Below are positions 14,086 to 20,115 of a stretch of 20,115 nucleotides of DNA, one piece after another; positions within the stretch are counted from its first letter, which is position 1, and every line of letters begins with the position of its first letter. The stretch lies in contig DIVM01000350.1 of the NCBI GenBank assembly GCA_002435835.1, positions 1 to 20,115 on the forward strand, given 5' to 3'. The notes below the pieces were generated by a model that did no database searches, was not told the DNA's origin, and worked only from the letters and a program-made list of their open reading frames with translations. The position numbers and the translations under genes were made by a program. Source of the DNA: Firmicutes bacterium UBA6132. GTDB lineage: Bacteria > Bacillota_A > Clostridia > Tissierellales > Sedimentibacteraceae.

Positions 14086-14114
14086 TTGCAAAAACGTTTC
14101 TTTAATGCTATAAT
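14086..14114 (+). promoter_or_regulatory. Sigma-A promoter of the liv operon
   Basis: TTGCAA (14086-14091), a 17-base spacer and a perfect TATAAT (14109-14114). The start codon is 34 bases after the -10, leaving a leader too short for a riboswitch. Confidence 0.82.
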
Positions 14115-14148
14115 CATAGAGATTTCATTATAAAAAAGGAGAAGGGAT

Positions 14149-15324
14149 ATGAAAAGATTATTATCTATAGTTTTAAGCGCAACAATGATTATTTCTTTAT
14201 TCACAGGATGTACAAAACAAGAACAAGCTCCTGCTGCATCTAGTGGTAGTTCAGATGTTATCAAAATAGGTGTTTTTGAGCCATTAACAGGGGAAAACGG
14301 TGGCGGCGGCCTTCAAGAACTTGATGGAATTAAATACGCTAACAAAATGTACCCAGAAGTTTTAGGTAAAAAAGTAGAATTAGTTGTTGTTGATAACAAA
14401 AGTGATAAAGGCGAAGCAACAACTGCAGTTACACGTCTTATCGAAAAAGAAGGCGTTGTAGCTATAATAGGATCATATGGATCAGGAGTTTCAATTGCTG
14501 CTGGAGACATTATTAAAAATGCAAAAATCCCTGCAATGGGCGCATCTTGTACAAATCCTATGGTTACTCAAGGAAATGAATTTTATTTTAGAGCTTGTTT
14601 CTTAGATCCATTCCAAGGTGAAGTTATGGCTAACTATGCAATACAACAAGGAGCTAAAACTGCTGCTGTTATAATGCAAAATGGAGATGACTACTCTGTA
14701 GGTTTAGGAAATTTCTTTATTAATTCATTCAAAAAATTAACTGGCAATGAAAAAAGCGTAGTTGATGTTTCTGAATTCCAAGTTAATGACACTGACTTCA
14801 ATGCAATACTTACAAACATTAAAGCTAAAAACCCAGATGTAATATTTGCACCAAGTTCAGCAACTACTGCTCCATTAATAATTAAACAAGCAAGAGCACT
14901 TGGAATCACTTGTCCAATTATGGGTGGAGATACTTGGGAAAACCCAGCAGTTGTAGATGTTGCAGGTGCAGATGCAGAAGGTATTGTACTTTCAACATTC
15001 TTTGATGAAAACGACCCAGCTACTGAAGAAGCAAAATCTTTTGTAGAAGGATACAAAAAAGAACTTGCTGGCAAAGAGCCTATCATACCTGCTGTTGCAG
15101 CTTTAGGATACGATGCTTACATATTAATGCTTGATGCAATTGAACGTGCTGGCTCTACTGACGGCGTTGCTATTAGAGATGCATTAAATGCAACAAAAGA
15201 TTTTGAAGGTGTTACAGGAGTAATCAACTTTACACCAGAAGGTGATGCTGACAAAAATATAGCTGTTATTAAAACAGTTAAAAACGGACAATTTGTTTAT
15301 ATCGATTCCGTTGAAGTTAAATAA
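14149..15324 (+). CDS. livJ: Branched-chain amino acid ABC transporter substrate-binding lipoprotein
   Basis: Encodes 391 residues. A lipoprotein signal peptide ends at the lipobox LFTG-Cys21, followed by a short Ser/Ala/Gln-rich linker, so the mature protein is tethered to the outer face of the membrane. From about residue 38 (IKIGVFEPLTGENGGGG) it is a type I periplasmic-binding-protein fold of the LivJ/LivK family. Blocks include GIKYANKMYP, VVDNKSDKGEATTAVTRLIEKEGVVAIIGSYGSG, FYFRACFLDPFQGEVMANY, and AALGYDAYILMLDAIERAG with GVTGVINFTPEGD near the end. It should bind Leu/Ile/Val or similar hydrophobic amino acids; exact specificity is unknown. GGAG lies upstream of the ATG at 14149. It is the first gene of the livJHMGF operon, with its own promoter, and is followed by an attenuator-like hairpin. 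Confidence 0.93.
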   Translation: MKRLLSIVLSATMIISLFTGCTKQEQAPAASSGSSDVIKIGVFEPLTGENGGGGLQELDGIKYANKMYPEVLGKKVELVVVDNKSDKGEATTAVTRLIEKEGVVAIIGSYGSGVSIAAGDIIKNAKIPAMGASCTNPMVTQGNEFYFRACFLDPFQGEVMANYAIQQGAKTAAVIMQNGDDYSVGLGNFFINSFKKLTGNEKSVVDVSEFQVNDTDFNAILTNIKAKNPDVIFAPSSATTAPLIIKQARALGITCPIMGGDTWENPAVVDVAGADAEGIVLSTFFDENDPATEEAKSFVEGYKKELAGKEPIIPAVAALGYDAYILMLDAIERAGSTDGVAIRDALNATKDFEGVTGVINFTPEGDADKNIAVIKTVKNGQFVYIDSVEVK

Positions 15325-15356
15325 TAATATTTAAAAATAACAGAATAATATATTTT

Positions 15357-15382
15357 AGAGGCGAACATCGTTCGCCTCTTTA
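15357..15382 (+). terminator. Attenuator-like hairpin between livJ and livH
   Basis: AGAGGCGAAC (15357-15366) pairs perfectly with GTTCGCCTCT (15370-15379) around ATC. The tail TTATCCC is a weak U-tract, so partial read-through is expected. Such a site raises binding-protein expression over the permease genes and protects the livJ mRNA 3' end. Confidence 0.7.
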
Positions 15383-15427
15383 TCCCTAATTTTTAATGAG
15401 TTGATTGTATCAAGCGGAGGATTTAAT

Positions 15428-16321
15428 ATGACTTTACAAACATTTTTACAGCAGCTCGCCAATGGAATCTCCTTAGGAAGTTTGTATTCACTAATAGCTA
15501 TTGGATATACAATGGTTTATGGAATACTTCGTTTAATTAACTTCGCACATGGAGATATTTTCATGATGGCAGCTTATTTCATGGTATTTGGTATGGTAAA
15601 TTTCAGTTTACCTTGGTATATATCAATTATTATAGTCTTGATCGCTACTATAGCATTAGGAGTATTGCTTGAAAGAGTAGCTTATAAGCCACTTAGGGAC
15701 GCCCCTAGGATGTCTATAATGATTTCTGCAATAGGTGCTTCATTTCTATTAGAAAATCTTGCAACATATTTATTTACTGGAGTTCCAAAAGGTTTCCCAG
15801 ACATTACTTTTTTGACTAATTCAGTTACTATTGCTGGTGTTTCTTTATCAGTTGCTACAATTATAACACCAGTTGTTACTATAGTTTGTCTTTTTCTGGT
15901 ATTATTCATAACGAACAAAACAAAAATAGGAATGGCAATGCGTGCAGTATCTAAAGATTTTGAAACTGCTAGGCTCATGGGAATAAAAATAAACAGAGTT
16001 ATATCAACAACATTTATTATAGGTTCTGGTCTTGCTGCAGTAGGAGCAGTGTTGTGGGGTTCTAAATATCCATCCATTATTCCTTTAATGGGAGTTATGC
16101 CTGGATTAAAATGTTTTATAGCTGCTGTACTTGGAGGAATAGGAAATACTACTGGAGCTGTTCTTGGTGGTTTCATACTGGGAATGGCAGAAATAATGTT
16201 AGTAACATTTTTACCTGCATTAACTGGATATAGAGATGCAATTGCTTTTATTATATTAATTGTTGTATTACTTGTTAAGCCAACAGGATTACTTGGTGAG
16301 AAAGTGACGGATAAAGTATGA
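15428..16321 (+). CDS. livH: Branched-chain amino acid ABC transporter permease LivH
   Basis: Encodes 297 residues, a polytopic membrane protein with about eight spans, LivH type. Characteristic blocks are LANGISLGSLYSLIAIGYTMVYGILRLINFAHGDIFM at the N-terminus, MRAVSKDFETARLMGIKINRVISTTFIIGSGLAAVGAVLWG in the coupling loop region that contacts the ATPases, and KCFIAAVLGGIGNTTGAVLGGFILGMAE near the C-terminus. I start at the ATG at 15428, seven bases after a perfect GGAGG; an upstream in-frame ATG at 15401 has no ribosome site. Its TGA overlaps the livM start in ATGATGA, so the two permeases are translationally coupled. LivH and LivM together form the membrane channel. Confidence 0.95.
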   Translation: MTLQTFLQQLANGISLGSLYSLIAIGYTMVYGILRLINFAHGDIFMMAAYFMVFGMVNFSLPWYISIIIVLIATIALGVLLERVAYKPLRDAPRMSIMISAIGASFLLENLATYLFTGVPKGFPDITFLTNSVTIAGVSLSVATIITPVVTIVCLFLVLFITNKTKIGMAMRAVSKDFETARLMGIKINRVISTTFIIGSGLAAVGAVLWGSKYPSIIPLMGVMPGLKCFIAAVLGGIGNTTGAVLGGFILGMAEIMLVTFLPALTGYRDAIAFIILIVVLLVKPTGLLGEKVTDKV

Positions 16322-17415
16322 TGAATAAAATAGAAAATAAAAATAATAAAACAAAAAGATATGCAGCAAATATTTTGCTTGCAGCAGTATTTATTATTGT
16401 TATAACATTAATAGATAAAAATTTAATAGGTGATCAATATATAAAGCGTGTTTTAAACTTAAGTGCAATTTATGCTATAGTAGCAGTATCAATGAACCTT
16501 GTAAATGGGTTTACTGGCTTATTTTCTTTAGGTCAAGCTGGATTTATGGCCATAGGTGCATATACAGTAGCGGTATTCACTGTACCTTTAAATTATAGAG
16601 CTTCTATATTTTATGTAGTTCCGCAAAACCCAGTTCTGGCACAAATTCATTTGCCTTTTTTCCTAGCACTTATATTAGGCGGATTAGCAGCAGCTTTAGT
16701 TGCTTTATTAATTGGCATACCTGTTCTTCGCTTAAAAAGCGACTACTTAGCTATAGCTACTCTGGGTTTTTCAGAAATAATTCGTATTGTTTTTACAAAT
16801 TTAAAAACAATTACTAATGGTGCTTTAGGTATTAAAAGTATACCAGGAGTATCTACATGGGTTATATTCATAGTTGCTATTTTGTCTATTGTACTAATAG
16901 CTTTGTTAATAAATTCGACTTATGGTAGAGCATTTAAAGCAATACGTGAAGATGAAATTGCAGCTGAAGCAATGGGCATCAATTTATTTAAACATAAAGT
17001 AATGTCTTTTGCTATTGGAGCATTTTTTGCAGGCATTGGCGGAGGCTTATTTGCAGCTTTACTTGGAACTGTCGACCCTAAACAGTTTTATTTTACTATG
17101 ACTTACAACTTCTTACTCATGATAGTTTTAGGTGGAATGGGTAGTATTACAGGAACTATAATATCTTCATTTATAGTAACTTTTGGTCTTGAATTTTTAC
17201 GTTTCTTTGATGAACCATTAGCTATGTTTGGTTATAATATAACATTTTTCCGGGCAGGATTTAGAATGGTTATATTCTCCATATTGTTAATGATATTGGT
17301 TCTATTCTTCAGAAAAGGACTTTTAGGTCAAAAAGAATTATCTTGGAAATTAATCAGTAATATTTTCAAAGGCAAAAACTCCAATAAAAAAAGCAATAAA
17401 GGAGGTGCTGCATAA
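16318..17415 (+). CDS. livM: Branched-chain amino acid ABC transporter permease LivM
   Basis: Encodes 365 residues with about ten membrane spans, LivM type. Family blocks are NLSAIYAIVAVSMNLVNGFTGLFSLGQAGFMAIGAY, LRLKSDYLAIATLGFSEIIRIV and AFKAIREDEIAAEAMGINLFKHKVMSFAIGAFFAGIGGGLFA, followed by MIVLGGMGSITGTIISSFIVTFGLEFLRF. The C-terminal tail (about 345-365) is Lys/Asn-rich and probably cytoplasmic. Two consecutive ATG codons (16318 and 16321) are possible starts; the first overlaps the livH stop. The ribosome site is weak, so translation probably depends on coupling from livH. The stop overlaps the livG start in TAATG, and GGAGG for livG lies inside the livM 3' end. Confidence 0.95.
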   Translation: MMNKIENKNNKTKRYAANILLAAVFIIVITLIDKNLIGDQYIKRVLNLSAIYAIVAVSMNLVNGFTGLFSLGQAGFMAIGAYTVAVFTVPLNYRASIFYVVPQNPVLAQIHLPFFLALILGGLAAALVALLIGIPVLRLKSDYLAIATLGFSEIIRIVFTNLKTITNGALGIKSIPGVSTWVIFIVAILSIVLIALLINSTYGRAFKAIREDEIAAEAMGINLFKHKVMSFAIGAFFAGIGGGLFAALLGTVDPKQFYFTMTYNFLLMIVLGGMGSITGTIISSFIVTFGLEFLRFFDEPLAMFGYNITFFRAGFRMVIFSILLMILVLFFRKGLLGQKELSWKLISNIFKGKNSNKKSNKGGAA

Positions 17416-18191
17416 TGAGTGTTTTAAAAATGGATAATGTTGTTATGAAATTTGGTGGTGTTATAGCTGCTAATAATCTTAATATCGAAGTTGAAAAAGG
17501 AAAAATTGTAGCACTAATAGGACCTAATGGAGCTGGTAAAACCACTGCATTTAATGTTGTTACAGGTGTGTATACTCCTACAAGCGGTGATATTTATTTA
17601 AATGATGAGAAAATTACTGGACTTTCCCCTGATAAAATTACAAATAAAGGTATTGCAAGAACATTTCAAAATATTAGATTATTTTCTGAATTAACAGTTC
17701 TTGATAATATACTTATTGCAAATCATTTACAAGTTAAATCTGACTTCATTTCATGTGCACTTCGTATGCCATGGGCTAAAAAAGAAGAAAATGCAATGAG
17801 AGAAAAATCTGAAATGCTTTTAAATAAATTGGGGCTTCTGCATTTAAAAAATGAAATATCAAGCTCATTACCTTATGGTGAACAAAGAAAGTTAGAAATA
17901 GCAAGGGCTCTTGCAACTGATGCAAAGTTACTGTTATTGGATGAACCTGCTGCAGGCATGAATCCTCATGAAACAAATGAACTAACAAATTTCATTCATA
18001 CAATTAGAGATGAATTTGGGTTAACAGTATTTATGATTGAACATCACATGGATTTAGTAATGGAAATATCAGATAAAATATATGTTTTAGATTTCGGTCA
18101 ACTTATTGCAGAAGGAACTGCAGACCAAATTAAAAACAACCCAAGAGTAATTGAAGCTTATTTGGGGGTAGAAGAAGATGCTGAAAATTAG
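17415..18191 (+). CDS. livG: Branched-chain amino acid ABC transporter ATP-binding protein LivG
   Basis: Encodes 258 residues, one ABC ATPase domain. Walker A is GPNGAGKTT (about residues 36-44), the Q-loop is ARTFQNIRLFSELTV, the signature is the LivG-type LPYGEQRKLEIARAL rather than LSGGQ, and Walker B is LLLLDEPAAGMN, with the switch His in MIEHHMDLVM. It pairs with LivF at the cytoplasmic face to power LivHM. The start overlaps the livM stop by one base (TAATG), with GGAGG about 10 bases before it. The 3' end overlaps livF by 14 bases. Confidence 0.96.
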   Translation: MSVLKMDNVVMKFGGVIAANNLNIEVEKGKIVALIGPNGAGKTTAFNVVTGVYTPTSGDIYLNDEKITGLSPDKITNKGIARTFQNIRLFSELTVLDNILIANHLQVKSDFISCALRMPWAKKEENAMREKSEMLLNKLGLLHLKNEISSSLPYGEQRKLEIARALATDAKLLLLDEPAAGMNPHETNELTNFIHTIRDEFGLTVFMIEHHMDLVMEISDKIYVLDFGQLIAEGTADQIKNNPRVIEAYLGVEEDAEN

Positions 18192-18900
18192 AGACTTGCA
18201 AGTAAATTATGGTGGTATTTCCGCTGTTAAAGGAATAAACATAGATGTACCTGAAAAATCAATAGTTACACTTATTGGTGCTAATGGTGCTGGTAAAAGT
18301 ACAACATTAAGATCTATTGCCGGTCTTGTAAAACCAAAATCCGGTTCAATAGAGTTTATGGGACAAAATATTTTAGGTATGGATCCTACTGAAATTGTTG
18401 CAAAAGGAATTACTTTAGTTCCTGAAGGAAGAAGAATTTTTGGAAATTTAACAGTTTTAGAAAATCTTAAAATAGGCGCTTATTTACAAAAAAGCGGTAT
18501 CGAAGAAGGAATCGAAAAAGTATATGAGTTGTTTCCAAGATTAAAAGAACGTTCATGGCAGTATGCAGGAACGTTATCTGGCGGTGAACAACAAATGCTT
18601 GCCGTAGGTAGGGCATTGATGGCTAAGCCAAAACTTATAATGATGGATGAACCTTCATTAGGTCTCGCACCGCTTATAGTAAATGGAATATTTGACATAA
18701 TAAAAGAAATAAATAAACAAGGCGTTACAATACTTTTAATAGAACAAAATGCTAATAAAGCACTTAAAGTTGCTGATAAAGCATATGTTCTTGAAACAGG
18801 AACAATTACAATAGAAGGAACAGGACAAGAACTTCTAAAAGATCAAAGAGTTAAAGATGCATATCTTGGTTCAAAACATACAAAAGAGATAAACACCTAA
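18178..18900 (+). CDS. livF: Branched-chain amino acid ABC transporter ATP-binding protein LivF
   Basis: Encodes 240 residues. Walker A is GANGAGKST (about 34-42), the Q-loop region is ITLVPEGRRIFGNLTVLENL (typical of LivF), the signature is LSGGEQQMLAVGRAL, and Walker B is LIMMDEPSLGLAP, with ILLIEQNANKALKVADKAYVLETG at the end. It forms the ATPase heterodimer with LivG. The ATG at 18178 lies within livG, preceded by GGGGG nine bases upstream. It is the last gene of the operon; a strong terminator starts two bases after the stop. Confidence 0.96.
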   Translation: MLKIRDLQVNYGGISAVKGINIDVPEKSIVTLIGANGAGKSTTLRSIAGLVKPKSGSIEFMGQNILGMDPTEIVAKGITLVPEGRRIFGNLTVLENLKIGAYLQKSGIEEGIEKVYELFPRLKERSWQYAGTLSGGEQQMLAVGRALMAKPKLIMMDEPSLGLAPLIVNGIFDIIKEINKQGVTILLIEQNANKALKVADKAYVLETGTITIEGTGQELLKDQRVKDAYLGSKHTKEINT

Positions 18901-18901
18901 C

Positions 18902-18928
18902 AAAAAGCAGCTTACGCTGCTTTTTTTG
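18902..18928 (+). terminator. Terminator of the liv operon
   Basis: AAAAAGCAGC (18902-18911) and GCTGCTTTTTTT (18916-18927) form an A/T-flanked stem with the loop TTAC and a seven-base T-run. It follows the livF stop directly. Confidence 0.93.
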
Positions 18929-18955
18929 TTTAAGAAAATAATATTGTGGTATAAT
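18926..18955 (+). promoter_or_regulatory. Extended -10 promoter of the sda operon
   Basis: TGG-TATAAT (18947-18955) is a perfect -10 with the TGn extension. TTGTTT (18926-18931) 18 bases upstream is a weak -35 that overlaps the T-run of the liv terminator. The leader to sdaAB is about 42 bases, without structure. Confidence 0.6.
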
Positions 18956-19003
18956 AATGCTAAAGTTTATACATAAATAAAAAATACAATTGAAGAGGTT
19001 AAT

Positions 19004-19684
19004 ATGAAAAAAGTAAATAGTATTTTTAATGTGCTTGGTCCTATTATGATAGGTCCTTCAAGTTCACATACTGCTGGAGCTGCACGCTTGGCTAAAATTG
19101 CTTCATATATAGCAGGAGACACTATTGTTAGTGTTAAATTTTATTTGCACGGTTCATTCCAACATACATATAAAGGACACGGTACTGATAGGGCCTTGCT
19201 CGCAGGCATAATGGGCTTTGAGGCAGATGATGAACGATTAAGAAATTCCTTTGCTTTAGCTGACAGTAAAAAAATAGACTATGAATTCATTCCAATGGAT
19301 TTAGGCCCTGTTCATCCTAACACTGTAAAATTTGAACTGATAAACAGTATTGGAAATAAAACAATAGTTATGGGGTCATCCTTAGGTGGAGGAGCTGTAA
19401 ATATTACTAATATTAACGGTTATGATGTAAATATATCCGGTGATTATAACACTATTATATTGAATTATCCTGACGTTAAAGGTGTAATAAGCCAAGTTTC
19501 TGGTATATTAGCTAATTATGAAATCAATATAGCTACTATGGATGTAAGCCGTAAATCCATAGGAAAAGAAGCTACTATGATTATTGAAATTGATGGTATA
19601 GTAAATGATGAAGCAATTGCAGAAATTAAAAAAATAGACCTTATAAATTCAGTTATAGTAGTTAAAACGAAGGGAAAGGTATAA
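19004..19684 (+). CDS. sdaAB: L-serine ammonia-lyase (iron-sulfur-dependent), beta subunit
   Basis: Encodes 226 residues. The N-terminus FNVLGPIMIGPSSSHTAGAARLAKIA is the signature of the serine dehydratase beta domain. The middle has HGSFQHTYKGHGTDRALLAGIMGF and PNTVKFELI. From about residue 160 an ACT domain follows (VKGVISQVSGILANYEINIATMDVSRKSIGKEATMIIEIDG), a likely regulatory dimerisation domain. With the alpha subunit it converts L-serine to pyruvate and ammonia through an oxygen-sensitive 4Fe-4S cluster that needs no PLP. This two-gene form is typical of Clostridia and Bacillus; E. coli has the fused form. AGAGG lies five bases before the ATG. sdaAA begins three bases after the stop, so the pair is one operon. 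Confidence 0.95.
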   Translation: MKKVNSIFNVLGPIMIGPSSSHTAGAARLAKIASYIAGDTIVSVKFYLHGSFQHTYKGHGTDRALLAGIMGFEADDERLRNSFALADSKKIDYEFIPMDLGPVHPNTVKFELINSIGNKTIVMGSSLGGGAVNITNINGYDVNISGDYNTIILNYPDVKGVISQVSGILANYEINIATMDVSRKSIGKEATMIIEIDGIVNDEAIAEIKKIDLINSVIVVKTKGKV

Positions 19685-19687
19685 AAA

Positions 19688-20115
19688 ATGTACAATACAG
19701 GGAAAGAACTTTTACAAAAATGCAACGAACTTAATTTACCTATTTCTGAAATTGTAATTTTAGATGAAATAGAAAATACTGGTTCTAAAAGAGAAGATAT
19801 TATAGAAAGAATGGAAGAAGTGCTTTCTGTTATGCATAATTCTATTGAAAATTATGAAAACAACACATTTAAAACCATGGGAAATATAATTGGTGGTGAA
19901 GCTAAAAAATTAAACTCTTACATAAAAACAAATAAATCAATTTGTGGAGAAGCAATAAATAAAGCTATGATTCGTGCTCTTGCTTGTTCTGAACATAATG
20001 CATCCATGGGAAAAATATGTGCAGCACCAACTGCAGGTTCAAGTGGTATAATACCAGCAACGTTAATTACCGTTTCTGAAGAACAAAATTTATCCCATGA
20101 CAAATTAGTCAAAGG
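19688..20115 (+). CDS. sdaAA: L-serine ammonia-lyase (iron-sulfur-dependent), alpha subunit, 5' part
   Basis: An open frame of 142 codons begins at the ATG at 19688 and runs past the right edge; the full subunit is usually about 290 residues. The visible part starts MYNTGKELLQKCNELNLPISEIVILDE and continues into MGNIIGGEAKKLNSYI, MIRALACSEHNASMGKICAAPTAGSSGIIPATL. The last block is the strongly conserved alpha-domain motif (APTAGSxGIxP). The cluster-binding cysteines of the C-terminal half are outside the window. AGGGAAAGGT at the sdaAB 3' end supplies the ribosome site. Downstream genes cannot be seen. Confidence 0.93.
   Translation, partial: MYNTGKELLQKCNELNLPISEIVILDEIENTGSKREDIIERMEEVLSVMHNSIENYENNTFKTMGNIIGGEAKKLNSYIKTNKSICGEAINKAMIRALACSEHNASMGKICAAPTAGSSGIIPATLITVSEEQNLSHDKLVK

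Noticed and set aside
14691..15086. 131-residue minus-strand open frame
   Set aside because: Antisense shadow of livJ; no ribosome site and no family features.
15682..16176. 164-residue minus-strand open frame
   Set aside because: It lies wholly inside livH on the opposite strand, has no ribosome site and its composition is that of an antisense shadow of a membrane protein gene.

Overview
The window reads as a strongly AT-rich Firmicutes/Clostridia-type chromosome segment. The reasons are AT-rich codon choice, canonical GGAGG ribosome binding sites, sigma-A promoters with TTGACA/TATAAT-like boxes, U-tailed intrinsic terminators, a CxxC-rich ferredoxin-tailed aldo/keto reductase, an SLH-domain cell-wall protein and a two-subunit iron-sulfur serine dehydratase. 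The genus cannot be fixed from the sequence alone. No phage, transposase, CRISPR or plasmid gene is present.

Layout. Bases 1-2450 are all on the minus strand: the 5' end of a tRNA (probably Val) with its own promoter, a small unrecognised helical protein, an AI-2E-family membrane transporter and a VOC/glyoxalase-like protein. A 414-bp gene-free stretch (2451-2864) holds two adjacent cloverleaf-like nested inverted repeats. pepF (+) follows and converges on an aldo/keto reductase with two 4Fe-4S motifs (-), with a shared bidirectional terminator between them. A second gene-free stretch (5618-6158) holds another multi-hairpin element, a further terminator hairpin and three DnaA boxes ahead of a TIGR01212-type radical SAM gene. 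An SLH surface protein (+) converges on an ABC-F ATPase (-), with a terminator and a GGGGACG-ended palindromic element between them.

From 11393 to the right end everything is on the plus strand and concerns amino acids: alr (alanine racemase), glyA (serine hydroxymethyltransferase), the complete five-gene branched-chain amino acid ABC transporter livJ-livH-livM-livG-livF, then sdaAB and the start of sdaAA (L-serine dehydratase beta and alpha). livJ is separated from livH by an attenuator-like hairpin. livH-M-G-F are joined by ATGA, TAATG and 14-nt overlaps, so they form one translationally coupled operon. sdaAB and sdaAA are 3 nt apart and the second gene runs off the window. GlyA and SdaA share serine as substrate. 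Alr, Liv and Sda together suggest uptake and fermentation of amino acids.

The coding content is ordinary. The unexplained signal is intergenic: compact multi-hairpin elements at 2495-2684 and 5714-5843, a phased repeat array upstream of livJ, a DnaA-box cluster outside any evident origin, and a clostridial-style GGGGACG palindrome with possible degraded relatives.
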